Of a DNA stretch of 64,000 bases, positions 42,249 through 51,185 are shown one piece after another (position 1 is the stretch's first letter; every line of letters begins with the position of its first letter). The translations under genes and the position numbers were made by a program. The notes under the pieces were generated by a model, which searched no databases, had not been told where the DNA came from, and worked only from the letters and a program-made list of their open reading frames with translations. Source of the stretch: Paenibacillus artemisiicola (GTDB lineage: Bacteria; Bacillota; Bacilli; Paenibacillales; Paenibacillaceae); NCBI RefSeq assembly GCF_017652985.1, contig NZ_JAGGDJ010000002.1, positions 186,001 to 250,000 of the forward strand. The letters run 5' to 3'.

Positions 42249-44792
42249 ATGAGCAAAGCGTATTTCGTAGACGGCTACCATGGCGGGATCAAGGGCCATA
42301 TGCCGCTCGGTTCCTGGGCGGACGTGCTCCGTCGCATGCGCGAGACGCCGGACTGGAAGCTGTGCCTCGATATCGAGCCGATCTCGTGGGACGCGCTGCG
42401 CCGGACGGATCCCGCGTCCTATGCCGAGGTTCGGCGGCTGATCATGGAGCGCGAGAAGCCGCGAGTCGAAGTCGTGGCGGCCAGCTACGCGCAGCCGTTC
42501 GGCTGGGTCATCGGCGGCGAAAGCAACATCCGGCAGCTGATTCGCGGCAAGGCGCTGGTCGAGGCGCATTTTCCCGGCATCGACGTGGACACGTACGCCA
42601 CCCAGGAGCCGTGCTGGAGCAGCAGCTTACCGCAAATTCTCCGTTCGCTCGGGTACAAGCGGGCCGTGCTGAAGAATCCGGGAACGGCTTGGGGCGGATA
42701 CGCGTCCGGCATCGACCGCGAGACCGTGCTATGGGTCGGGCCGGACGGCACCGCCATTCCATGCGTGCCGCGGTACGCCTGCGAAGAGCTGGTGAACTGC
42801 TGGGAGACCGAGGCCGGCTATATGGAGCCCGCGTTCGCGGACAAGTGCGTCCGCCTGGGCATCGCGCATCCCGTAGGGAGCTTCCTGCAGGATCTCGGCT
42901 GGCCGGCGAATCCGCGGCACCGGCGGGAAGCGCTGCGGTTCGTGACTTGGCGCGAATATATGGACGAGATCGCGGAGGAGCCGACGGAGGCGTGGGCGTT
43001 CACGCAGGAGGATATCCGCTGCACGCTGCCGTGGGGCGAAGGAACGCTGCAGCGGATGTCGCGCGAGGTGCGCGCGGCGGAGAACAAGATCGTCGCGGCG
43101 GAGAAGCTGGCGTCCGTCGCCGGCGTGCTCCGGGGAGCGGCTTATCCGGAGGCGCGGCTGCAGGAGGCTTGGGACCAGCTGCTGCTGTCCCAGCATCACG
43201 ACGCCTGGATTTGCGCGACGACGCGAACGGGACGCGAGCAGTGGGCTTGGCAGGCCGGCGCGCAGAGCTGGATGGCGGAGCAATCGTGCGACGGCGTGCT
43301 CGATGCCGCGCTGGACAGCTTCAAGCGGGAAGCCCGGGCGGGCGAAGCGCCCGGCATCCGGGTATTCAACCTGTCGGGAGCCGAACGGAAGGAAGTGGCG
43401 GAGATCGAAATTCCGGCGTCGGGCGCAGCGGCTTCGTTCCGCGTCCGGAACGGCGACGGCATCGAGGTGCCGAGCCAGGTCGTGCCGACGCGCGCGCGCC
43501 CGGACGGCACGCTTCATGCGTGCAAGCTGCTGTTCGAGGCCGAGACGCCGGCCATGGGCTACCGGACGTATGCGGTCGAGCCGCTGCGGCCGGAGGAGGT
43601 CGAGCGGAGCGGAGGGATCGCCGCGGAGGCGCGCGCGCATGCCGTCGTACACGAGGATTGCGCGACCATTGCGACGGACTTGTATGACATCCGTATCGAT
43701 ACCGCGCGAGGCGGCGTCATCGCGAGTTGGAAGGATAAGCGGTTGAACCGCGAGATCGTGGCGACCGGCCGGGCGTTCAACGAATTCGCGGGATATCTGA
43801 TCAGCGAGCGCCGCTGGGCGAGCAGCACGGAGGCGCCGGCGATGGCGACGATCAAGGAGAACGGTCCGCTTCGGGTCGTCCTCGAATTGAAGGGCACTTT
43901 CGCGGGGACGGGGTACGTGACGACGGTAACGGCAGCGGCCGGACAACGCAGCGTCGATTTCCATGTCCGGTTTCAATACGAACGGGACACGTGGATCGGG
44001 GACCCGTGGGAGATGGCGCCGGAGGACCGCAATACGGAACGGAGAAAGTCGCACCACCATACCCGCCGCAAGCTGCAGGCGCGGTTCCCGGCCGCGCTGG
44101 ACGACCGGGAGATTTACAAGAATTCCGCCTTCGACGTCACGCTAAGCCGTCACGCGGATACGCATTACGAACGGTGGGACGAGATCAAGCACAACATCGT
44201 GCTGCATTGGATCGACGTCTACGATCCGCGCCGCGATTACGGATTGGCGGTATTCGCCGATCACGCGACCGACTATTCGCACGCGAAGGACGAGGCGCTG
44301 GCCCTGACGCTCGGCTGGGGCGGCGAGGGCGGCTTCTGGTGGGGCAAGCGCCCGTTGAACGGCGTACAGGAAATGCGCTATGCCGTCCTGCCCCATGGCG
44401 GACGATGGGACCGCGCCGGCATTCAGCAGGCATGCGCGCGCTGGATGGAGCCGTTGCTCCCGGCCTTCGGTTTCCATTCGGGAGCGTCGTCGATGTCGCT
44501 GTTCCGGGTGACGGATCCTGCCATCGAGGTCTCCTCCGTCACGATGGACGGGGAGGATCTGCTCGTCCGGCTGTATAATTCCGGTTCGGAGGCCCGGTCA
44601 TGCTCGATCGTGCTCGGCGCTCCGCTGTCGGCCGGCGACTTGTCGCTGGTCGAGCTGGACGGCAAGCCGCTATCCGCGCTGTCTTCCGACGTCCTGCCGG
44701 ACCAAACCCGGGAAGCGAAGCTGTCGCTGCCGCGGCAGGGCTTGGCCACGGTTCGGATCGGCGGCATGCGTACGGCCGCGATGAATTCATAA
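42249..44792 (+). CDS. GH38-like glycoside hydrolase (divergent)
   Basis: About 847 residues from ATG 42249 with AAGGAG 10 nt upstream. The frame opens at 42156 but the first 31 codons lack a site. It is related to the alpha-mannosidase superfamily GH38: an N-terminal barrel with GYHGGIKGHM and ATQEPCWSSSLPQILRSLGYKRAVLKN, and the domain-boundary motif LLLSQHHDAWICATT that corresponds to the QHHD segment. A long beta-sandwich C-terminal half follows. The WxPDxFG nucleophile segment is replaced by a different sequence, so activity is uncertain. It has no signal peptide, so it probably acts on imported sugars. Confidence 0.75.
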   Translation: MSKAYFVDGYHGGIKGHMPLGSWADVLRRMRETPDWKLCLDIEPISWDALRRTDPASYAEVRRLIMEREKPRVEVVAASYAQPFGWVIGGESNIRQLIRGKALVEAHFPGIDVDTYATQEPCWSSSLPQILRSLGYKRAVLKNPGTAWGGYASGIDRETVLWVGPDGTAIPCVPRYACEELVNCWETEAGYMEPAFADKCVRLGIAHPVGSFLQDLGWPANPRHRREALRFVTWREYMDEIAEEPTEAWAFTQEDIRCTLPWGEGTLQRMSREVRAAENKIVAAEKLASVAGVLRGAAYPEARLQEAWDQLLLSQHHDAWICATTRTGREQWAWQAGAQSWMAEQSCDGVLDAALDSFKREARAGEAPGIRVFNLSGAERKEVAEIEIPASGAAASFRVRNGDGIEVPSQVVPTRARPDGTLHACKLLFEAETPAMGYRTYAVEPLRPEEVERSGGIAAEARAHAVVHEDCATIATDLYDIRIDTARGGVIASWKDKRLNREIVATGRAFNEFAGYLISERRWASSTEAPAMATIKENGPLRVVLELKGTFAGTGYVTTVTAAAGQRSVDFHVRFQYERDTWIGDPWEMAPEDRNTERRKSHHHTRRKLQARFPAALDDREIYKNSAFDVTLSRHADTHYERWDEIKHNIVLHWIDVYDPRRDYGLAVFADHATDYSHAKDEALALTLGWGGEGGFWWGKRPLNGVQEMRYAVLPHGGRWDRAGIQQACARWMEPLLPAFGFHSGASSMSLFRVTDPAIEVSSVTMDGEDLLVRLYNSGSEARSCSIVLGAPLSAGDLSLVELDGKPLSALSSDVLPDQTREAKLSLPRQGLATVRIGGMRTAAMNS

Positions 44793-44808
44793 GCGAGGAG
44801 CAGACACG

Positions 44809-47800
44809 TTGAATCCAACCAAAGAGATTGTATTTCATGTCGCTAAGCTGCTGCAGAAGAAGGAACGGCTGCTGTTCACGAAAATCGCCGAGCTGGCATT
44901 CGACGGATTCGAGACCCGGGAGCAGCTGTCGATCGGCGAATTGGCGGGCAGGCCGTTCGGGCCGATCGCTCCGGGCGAACGGTGGGGCGGGGATTGGACG
45001 TACGGCTGGTTTCGCGCATCGTTCGCGGTGCAGGAGGAAGCCGCGGGCAAACGGCTTGCGGCCGTGCTCGATTACGGCTCGGAAGCGACGGTGTACGTCA
45101 ACGGCGCCGTGCGCGGAGCCATGGATCTTCAGCACCATGACCTCACGCTGACGCGCAGCGCGCGAGCGGGCGAACGCTACGAGATCGTCGCGGAAGCGTA
45201 CGCCGGACATGCGGGCGTACGCCCGACGTTCGGCGAATCGCGGGTGTGCGTCTTCGAAGAGGACGTCTATCAGTTCTTCATCGATCTGGAATGCCTGTAC
45301 GACCTGCGCAATCATATGGACCCGAATGCGCTTCGCGTCGCGGAGATCGACCGCTGCCTGACGCAGGTGTTCGCCGTCTTCGATCGGAGCCTGCGCGGGG
45401 AAGCCATGGCGGACAATGCGAAGCGCTGCCGGGCGATCATGGAGCCCCTGCTGGCCTGCGTGAACGGATCGACGTCGCCGCTGCTATATATGATGGGCCA
45501 ATCCCATCTGGATATCGCCTGGCTCTGGCCGATCCAGGAGACGCAGCGCAAGGTCGCCCGCACGATGTCGAATCAGCTGGCGCTCATGGAAGAATACCCG
45601 GAGTACCGGTACGTCCAGAGCCAACCGTACTTGTTCCAGACGGCGAAGGAGCTCTATCCGGAATTGTACGGCCGCATGAAGCGGGCCGTCGCGGAAGGCC
45701 GGATCATCCCCGAGGGCGGCATGTGGGTGGAGCCGGACACGAACCTCCCGGGCGGCGAGAGCCTGATCCGCCAGGCGATGCACGGCAAGCGGTTCTTCCG
45801 GGAGGAGTTCGGCAAGGACAACGAGATGCTCTGGCTGCCGGACGTCTTCGGCTACTCCGGCAACATGCCGCAAATCATGAAGGGCTGCGGCTTGAACTAT
45901 TTCGCTTCCGTCAAAATGTTCAATACGTACGACAACGCCGGGGATCCGTTTCCCTACAACACGTTCTACTGGGAAGGGATCGACGGCACCCGCATCCTGT
46001 CCCACCTGCTCGATTACGGAGCGAACTATCCGATTCGGATCAACCCGTCCTTCCTGATCGGCCAGTGGAACGACCGCGCGCAGAAAGACGGCATCGCGAC
46101 CCGGCTGACGCAGTTCGGGCACGGCGACGGAGGCGGGGGCGCCAATCGGGACGACTTGGAATTCATGCGGCGGCTCGAGAACCTGGAGGGCGTCCCCCGC
46201 ACGAAGCACGGTTCGCCGATCGCGTTCTTCGAAGACGCAGCCAAGCGCGGCGACCCGGTCGCGACTTACGTCGGCGAGCTGTATTATCCGGCGCACCGGG
46301 GCACGTACACGACGCAGGCGCCGATTAAGAAGCTGAACCGGCTGACGGAAATCGCGCTGCGGGAGACGGAGCTGTGGGGGGCGGCCGCGCGGCTGTCCGA
46401 ACGGCGCGCGTATCCGTATGCGGAGCTGGACCGGTTGTGGAAGATTCTGCTGCTGCACCAGTTCCACGATATCCTGCCGGGCTCGTCCATCCATCGCGTC
46501 CACGAGGAAGCGCAGGCCGCGCTCGCCGCGTTGAACGAGCAGGTGAACGGACTGGCCGCCGATGCGAGGGATACGATCGCGGGCGCGGGCGGTGCGGGCG
46601 TGACGGCATTCAACGCACTGTCGTGGGCGAGGAAGGGACTCGTCGCGCTGCCGGGCGGCGCGAAGGGCATCTCGGACGCGGCCGGACGAAGCCTGCCGGT
46701 TCAATGGCACGAAGGCGTCGGCTATGCCGAGGTCGAGGCGCCGTCCATGGGATGGGCCGTCTATACGGTCCGGCAAGAAGAGGCTTCGGCGGAAGCGTCG
46801 CCGGCCATCGCGCCGGAACCGGCCGTTCGGGTCTCGGGCAATCGCCTCGAGAACGAATGTCTCGCGATCGTCGTGAACGAACGCGGCGAGCTGGCCAGCA
46901 TCGTCGACAAAGCGACCGGAACGGAATGGGCGGACGGGAATTGCAACGTCATGCGGATGTACCGCGATCAGCCGTCCGACTTCGACGCGTGGGAGATCGA
47001 CCGGCGCTATCGCATGGCGATGCTGGAGCTGGACGAGCCGGCCGTCGTATCCGTCGCGGCGAACGGTCCGCTCTTCGCGGCGCTGCGGGTCGAGCGCCGG
47101 TTGAACCGGTCGACGCTGATCCAGGAGATCCGCGTCCGTGCCGGCAGCCGGCGGGTCGAGTTCCGGACGACGGTCCATTGGCGGGAAACGAACAAGCTGC
47201 TCAAGGTGGACTTTCCCGTTCGCGTGCATGCGGGCGAGTCGATGCAGGAGATTCAGTTCGGGTACGTCAAGCGGCCGAATCACGCCTCGCGTCCGCATGA
47301 CGCGGACCGGTTCGAGGCCTGCCAGCACAAGTGGTCCGCGCTGGCGGAGACGAACCGCGGCTTCGCGCTGCTGAACGACTGCAAGTACGGCATCTCGGTC
47401 GACGGCGGCACGATGAGCCTGACGCTGCTTCGGGCGCCGACCTATCCGGACGAGACGTCCGACCAAGGCACGCACGACTTCACGTACGGCTTCCTCTTCT
47501 GGGACGGCTCGTTCTTCGACAGTCCCGTGGTTCGCGAAGCGTACGAGCTGAACGTGCCGTTGACCGTCGCGCGCGGCCGCGCGCGGCTGACGCGCCGATC
47601 GTTCTTCGAGACGGATGCCGCAAGCGTCATCGTCGAAACCGTCAAGCTGGCCGAGGACGGATCGGGCGATTGGGTCGTCCGGCTGTACGAGTCGAAGGGC
47701 GCTTCGGTGTCCTGCACGCTGCGCGCGGACGTGCCTCTCCATGCGGTCCGCGAAACGAATATGCTGGAAGAACCGATCGCCGCGCCGCCGTTCGACGTCG

Positions 47801-47880
47801 ACGGGAACGCCATCGGGCTGGCGTTCCGGCCGTTCGAAGTAAAGACGATGCGGCTGGCCGTGAACGAAGATCCGCTTTAA
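44809..47880 (+). CDS. Alpha-mannosidase-type GH38 glycoside hydrolase
   Basis: 1023 residues from TTG 44809, with GCGAGGAG 8 nt upstream, 16 bp after the previous gene. It contains the complete GH38 set: HLDIAWLWPIQETQRK (metal-binding D/H), WLPDVFGYSGNMPQIMKG with the nucleophile Asp in WLPDVFG, GGMWVEPDTNLPGGESLIRQ, and HQFHDILPGSSIHRV. The C-terminal half is the GH38 beta-domain. Expected to hydrolyse alpha-mannosides, in the cytoplasm as no signal is present. Mannan or mannose-containing glycans are the likely target of the locus. Confidence 0.92.
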   Translation: MNPTKEIVFHVAKLLQKKERLLFTKIAELAFDGFETREQLSIGELAGRPFGPIAPGERWGGDWTYGWFRASFAVQEEAAGKRLAAVLDYGSEATVYVNGAVRGAMDLQHHDLTLTRSARAGERYEIVAEAYAGHAGVRPTFGESRVCVFEEDVYQFFIDLECLYDLRNHMDPNALRVAEIDRCLTQVFAVFDRSLRGEAMADNAKRCRAIMEPLLACVNGSTSPLLYMMGQSHLDIAWLWPIQETQRKVARTMSNQLALMEEYPEYRYVQSQPYLFQTAKELYPELYGRMKRAVAEGRIIPEGGMWVEPDTNLPGGESLIRQAMHGKRFFREEFGKDNEMLWLPDVFGYSGNMPQIMKGCGLNYFASVKMFNTYDNAGDPFPYNTFYWEGIDGTRILSHLLDYGANYPIRINPSFLIGQWNDRAQKDGIATRLTQFGHGDGGGGANRDDLEFMRRLENLEGVPRTKHGSPIAFFEDAAKRGDPVATYVGELYYPAHRGTYTTQAPIKKLNRLTEIALRETELWGAAARLSERRAYPYAELDRLWKILLLHQFHDILPGSSIHRVHEEAQAALAALNEQVNGLAADARDTIAGAGGAGVTAFNALSWARKGLVALPGGAKGISDAAGRSLPVQWHEGVGYAEVEAPSMGWAVYTVRQEEASAEASPAIAPEPAVRVSGNRLENECLAIVVNERGELASIVDKATGTEWADGNCNVMRMYRDQPSDFDAWEIDRRYRMAMLELDEPAVVSVAANGPLFAALRVERRLNRSTLIQEIRVRAGSRRVEFRTTVHWRETNKLLKVDFPVRVHAGESMQEIQFGYVKRPNHASRPHDADRFEACQHKWSALAETNRGFALLNDCKYGISVDGGTMSLTLLRAPTYPDETSDQGTHDFTYGFLFWDGSFFDSPVVREAYELNVPLTVARGRARLTRRSFFETDAASVIVETVKLAEDGSGDWVVRLYESKGASVSCTLRADVPLHAVRETNMLEEPIAAPPFDVDGNAIGLAFRPFEVKTMRLAVNEDPL

Positions 47881-47903
47881 GCCGAATACGATCCCCTTAC
47901 AGG

Positions 47904-47939
47904 AACCCCCGCCGGGCCATTCGCCCGAACCGGGGGTTT
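47904..47939 (+). terminator. Intrinsic terminator of the glycoside hydrolase operon
   Basis: Outer stem AACCCCCG / CGGGGGTT with an inner CGGGC/GCCCG hairpin and TTTC. It lies 23 bp after the alpha-mannosidase stop. Confidence 0.65.
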
Positions 47940-48174
47940 CGCGCGGAAAAACGACAAGAAGCTTACCGATTCGAGAATAATCGTAATTTCGGACGCGTAA
48001 CCGTCGAACGCTGCGATTACCCGAGAAATAATCGCAAAGAGCCGGGCAATAATCGTGCCGGCCGGCTGGAAACGGCCGCTGCCTTTTGTTCGGTTAACGG
48101 GCCGCGCAGCGCAACGAATCGGTCCCCGCTAGCGTCCAATCATGGCAGGAGCCAATACGAACGCGCGTGGATGA
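47940..48174. other. Intergenic stretch with scattered AATAATCG words
   Basis: AATAATCG occurs at 47976-47983, 48027-48034 and 48048-48055, twice preceded by CGAGA. Such short dispersed words occur in intergenic repeats of Paenibacillus-like genomes. No gene, promoter or terminator is supported otherwise. Confidence 0.35.
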
Positions 48175-48345
48175 AGTCGGTGATGGAGACGGAGATACAA
48201 ATGGAGATACAGATGGAGACAGAGATGGAGATACAGATGGAGATGGAGTCGGAGACAGAGATGGAGATACAGATAGCGATGGAGATACAGATAGAGATGG
48301 AGATAGAGATGGAGATAGAAATGGAGAAGAAGAGGATGGAGGAAC
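48175..48345. repeat. Degenerate hexanucleotide (GGAGAT-type) microsatellite
   Basis: About 170 bp built from variants of a purine-rich 6-bp unit (GATGGA, GATACA, GACAGA, GATAGA). It keeps a 6-bp register, so all three plus frames stay largely open: one reads Asp-Gly-Asp-Thr repeats, another Met-Glu-Ile-Gln. It ends 4 bp before the preferred start of the next gene and contains the GGAGG that would serve as its ribosome binding site. Confidence 0.85.
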
Positions 48346-48349
48346 AGGC

Positions 48350-49411
48350 ATGGCTTTTATGAAGGGCATCGCGTTATGTCGTCGATTTCATCTCGACGTC
48401 GTGGAACCGGTCATGAAGGACGCATATGCAGGCGTGCCGTATTCGTCGGCGCTGCTCGGACCGGGCAGCGAAGTGTTGGGCTACGATACGGAGATGTCCG
48501 CGGATCACGATTGGGTTCCCCGGGTCTATCTGTTTCTGGACCAAGGCGATTTCGGGCATGCGGAATCGATCCGGGCTTCGCTGCGCGAACGGGCGCCCGA
48601 AAGATTCTATGGGTATCCCGTTGACGTTCGGAAGACCGTGATTACGACGGTGCCGCGGTTCATCGAGCATGGCCTGGGGATGAAGGGAGACATCGAACCC
48701 CTCGACTGGCTGACGTTTCCTTCGCAGGCCCTGCTCGAAATCACCCGGGGGGACGTGTTCCGGGACGATCATGGCCGGCTCTCCGCCTTGCGCAAGCAGT
48801 TCGCGTACTATCCGCGCGAGGTGTGGCTGTATCTCCTCGCCTCCGCCTGGCAGCGAATCGGCCAGGAAGAGCATCTCATGCCGCGCGCGGGCTGCATCGG
48901 CGACGAGCTCGGCTCCGCGATCATCGCTTCGCGACTCGTCCGCGATCTCATCCACCTCTGCTTCCTCATGGAGCGTCAATATGCGCCCTATCCCAAGTGG
49001 CTGGGAACCGCATTCAAACGGCTGAAGTGCGCCGATCGCATCTCGCCCTGCCTGTGGACCGCCCAGACGGCCGCGACATGGCGAGCGCGCGAACAGGCGT
49101 TCAATCAAGCCTGCGCGCATGCGGCCCGGATGCATAACGCGCTCGGAATTACCGAGACGGTTCCCGAGGAGGCATCGCCCTTTTACGATCGCCCCTTCAA
49201 CGTCATGCACGGCGAACGAATCGCGAGCCTGATCGCCGCTCGAATCGCGGATCCGGCCATTCAACGGCTGGCCGCCCGCCGGTTGATCGGAAGCATCGAT
49301 CAAATCACGGACAACACGGATTTCAGGAAATTGCATACATGGCCGGAGTGCGAGGGCGAATCCGCCAGAGTAACGTTGAAGAAGCTTTATGACCCCGGTA
49401 ATAAGGATTAA
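48350..49411 (+). CDS. DUF4037 (nucleotidyltransferase-fold) protein
   Basis: 353 residues from ATG 48350, with GGAGG 7 nt upstream. The frame extends upstream to 48167 through the hexanucleotide repeat, giving an Asp/Gly-rich extension of 61 residues that I consider non-coding or variable. The core SALLGPGSEVLGYDTEMSADHDWVPRVYLFL carries the G-S...D-x-D pattern of a nucleotidyltransferase active site. The C-terminal helices (TFPSQALLEITRGDVFRD; LYLLASAWQRIGQEEHLM) fit DUF4037. The substrate is unknown. Some nucleotidyltransferases of this fold modify antibiotics or tRNA, but this is not shown here. Confidence 0.78.
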   Translation: MAFMKGIALCRRFHLDVVEPVMKDAYAGVPYSSALLGPGSEVLGYDTEMSADHDWVPRVYLFLDQGDFGHAESIRASLRERAPERFYGYPVDVRKTVITTVPRFIEHGLGMKGDIEPLDWLTFPSQALLEITRGDVFRDDHGRLSALRKQFAYYPREVWLYLLASAWQRIGQEEHLMPRAGCIGDELGSAIIASRLVRDLIHLCFLMERQYAPYPKWLGTAFKRLKCADRISPCLWTAQTAATWRAREQAFNQACAHAARMHNALGITETVPEEASPFYDRPFNVMHGERIASLIAARIADPAIQRLAARRLIGSIDQITDNTDFRKLHTWPECEGESARVTLKKLYDPGNKD

Positions 49412-49604
49412 CGAGCGCGCCGTAAGCCGGTTATGCGGAAGCATCCGTACCCGAAGCGGCGGCGCAACTTTGTTGGCGACAGCCAACTAAGTGCGATTGC
49501 GACTCATAGCAAATGGCCATCGGACCGGCAGAGATCTGCCGGTTTTGTTAGGTCTGCCAACATGGGGAACTGAAGAAAATCGCGCTTCTTAAGCATAAAT
49601 GTCA

Positions 49605-49655
49605 TTGACTTCCTTTTTCTCGCGCGTTATATTGTGAATATACGATATGCACAAT
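49605..49655 (+). promoter_or_regulatory. Promoter with ATTGTG...CACAAT operator for the ABC-2 operon
   Basis: TTGACT (49605-49610) and TATATT (49628-49633) are 17 bp apart. The 25-bp stretch 49631-49655 reads ATTGTG at one end and CACAAT at the other, with ATAT near each centre side, an almost symmetric palindrome straddling the transcription start. This is the expected site for the YtrA-type repressor encoded as third gene. Confidence 0.65.
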
Positions 49656-49675
49656 TATGTGAGGAGGCACGTGAT

Positions 49676-50530
49676 ATGCTGGCCTTGGACATTCGGAACT
49701 TAACGAAGCACTATCCGCAATTTCAATTAAGGGACGTCTCTTTTCAGCTGGAGCAAGGGTATATTATGGGCTTTATCGGCGCCAACGGCGCGGGGAAAAC
49801 GACCACGATCAAATTGATGATGAACATGATCCGCGCGGATGGCGGAGAGGTCCGCATTCTGGGCAAGAACATGGCCGAACGCGAACTCGAGTTGAAACAA
49901 GAGATCGGCTGCGCGTTCGGCGGCATCGAATTTTATGCCCGCAGCAAAATCAAAACCTTGACCGATACGATCAAGCGGTTCTATCAGCATTGGGACGAAG
50001 CCGCCTATTCCGGCTATCTGCGGCGATTCAAATTGAATGAGAACAAGAAGGTCGCCGAATTGTCGACGGGGATGAAGGTCAAGTACAGTCTCGCGCTCGC
50101 CTTGTCCCACGGCGCCAAGCTGCTGATCCTCGACGAACCGACGAGCGGGCTCGACCCGGTGGCGAGAGACGATTTGCTGGATCTATTTCAGGAGCTTGTC
50201 GCCGGCGGGGAGATCAGCATTCTTTTCTCGACCCATATTACCTCCGACCTGGAGAAATGCGCGGACTTCATCACCTTTATCGCGGACGGTCAGATCATGC
50301 ACAGCGCCGACAAAGAAGCGTTCAAGGAGACCTACCGCTTGCTGAGCGGCGACGAAAGCCGGCTGAACCTGGTGAAGGAACGGATGATTGCCTACAAAAT
50401 CAATTCGTTCGGCTTTACGGGATTAATCCGCTCGGCGGACTTCGTTCCCCATCCCGGCATCCAAGCAGCCACGCCGAGTCTCGAGGAAATCATGATCTAT
50501 TTCGCGAAGAAGGAGCAAGCTTATGTATAA
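49676..50530 (+). CDS. ABC transporter ATP-binding protein
   Basis: 284 residues from ATG 49676, with GAGGAGG 8 nt upstream; an upstream in-frame ATG at 49634 lies inside the operator. Walker A GANGAGKTT, an atypical signature segment LSTGMKVKYSLALAL, Walker B LLILDEPTSGLDP and H-loop FSTHITSDL. It is the exporter type in which the ATPase and membrane subunit are separate (BcrA/YtrB-like). It overlaps the membrane subunit by 8 bp. It probably exports a peptide antibiotic or cell-wall-active compound, in line with the YtrA-type regulator. Confidence 0.88.
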   Translation: MLALDIRNLTKHYPQFQLRDVSFQLEQGYIMGFIGANGAGKTTTIKLMMNMIRADGGEVRILGKNMAERELELKQEIGCAFGGIEFYARSKIKTLTDTIKRFYQHWDEAAYSGYLRRFKLNENKKVAELSTGMKVKYSLALALSHGAKLLILDEPTSGLDPVARDDLLDLFQELVAGGEISILFSTHITSDLEKCADFITFIADGQIMHSADKEAFKETYRLLSGDESRLNLVKERMIAYKINSFGFTGLIRSADFVPHPGIQAATPSLEEIMIYFAKKEQAYV

Positions 50531-51185
50531 CTTGGTGATAAAGGATTTGAAAATAGGCATCCAGCCGATCTTTTTCGTCATGCCGTTTTTATTAGGGATG
50601 TTAATGCTCATTCCGAGCTGGATCTATTTTATCGTGCCGATGTATTTTTTCTGGATATCGGTCCCGGGCATATTCGGCAACTTCAGGGCGCAAAACGACT
50701 TGCTGTTCACGACGATGATGCCCGTAACCAAGCCAGATATGGTGAAAGCAAGGGTCTTCGTGATCATCATCCTGGAGATGCTGCACGTCGGATTCGCGGT
50801 CATCTTCGGTCTGATCCATGATCTGGTCTACTCGAGCATGAACATCACGTACTATTTCTTCGCCCCGACCATGGGTTTCTGGGGACTCTGCATGGTGATT
50901 ATGGCGATCTTCAACCTCGTCTTCCTCCCCATGTACTACAAGACGGCGTACAAATACGGCGGGGCGCTCGGCATGGCCGTCGCGGCCGCGATGATATTCG
51001 CCGGCATCGCGCAATGGCTGGGCATTCAGATACCAACGCTGTTCGACGTCTTCAACGTGTCCGTCGCGGATCATCTCGCGGTTCACGCCCTTATCCTGAT
51101 CGCCGGCATCGCCATCTTTGCGATTTTCACTCTGATTGCCTACCGCGTTGCGGCGAAACGCTTCCTCAACGTGGAACTTCTATGA
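50523..51185 (+). CDS. ABC-2 type transporter permease
   Basis: 220 residues with six predicted membrane segments (MPFLLGMLMLIPSWIYFIVPMYFFWI and five more). It is the membrane subunit paired with the upstream ATPase. The short sequence and the 'MKPDMVKARVFVIIILEM'-type coupling loop (LLFTTMMPVTKPDMVKARV) resemble ABC-2 permeases that are partnered with YtrA-type operons. It overlaps the ATPase by 8 bp and the regulator by 4 bp. Confidence 0.8.
   Translation: MYNLVIKDLKIGIQPIFFVMPFLLGMLMLIPSWIYFIVPMYFFWISVPGIFGNFRAQNDLLFTTMMPVTKPDMVKARVFVIIILEMLHVGFAVIFGLIHDLVYSSMNITYYFFAPTMGFWGLCMVIMAIFNLVFLPMYYKTAYKYGGALGMAVAAAMIFAGIAQWLGIQIPTLFDVFNVSVADHLAVHALILIAGIAIFAIFTLIAYRVAAKRFLNVELL

Noticed and set aside
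42729..44060. 443-codon open frame on the minus strand
   Set aside because: Antisense shadow of the GH38-like gene, Arg-rich with no domains.
45484..47742. 752-codon open frame on the minus strand
   Set aside because: Antisense to the GH38 alpha-mannosidase, which has complete catalytic motifs. The minus-strand product is a low-complexity shadow.
48167..48349. Asp/Gly-rich N-terminal extension of the DUF4037 protein
   Set aside because: It is only the hexanucleotide repeat read in frame; the ATG at 48350 has a proper GGAGG and matches where the conserved protein begins.
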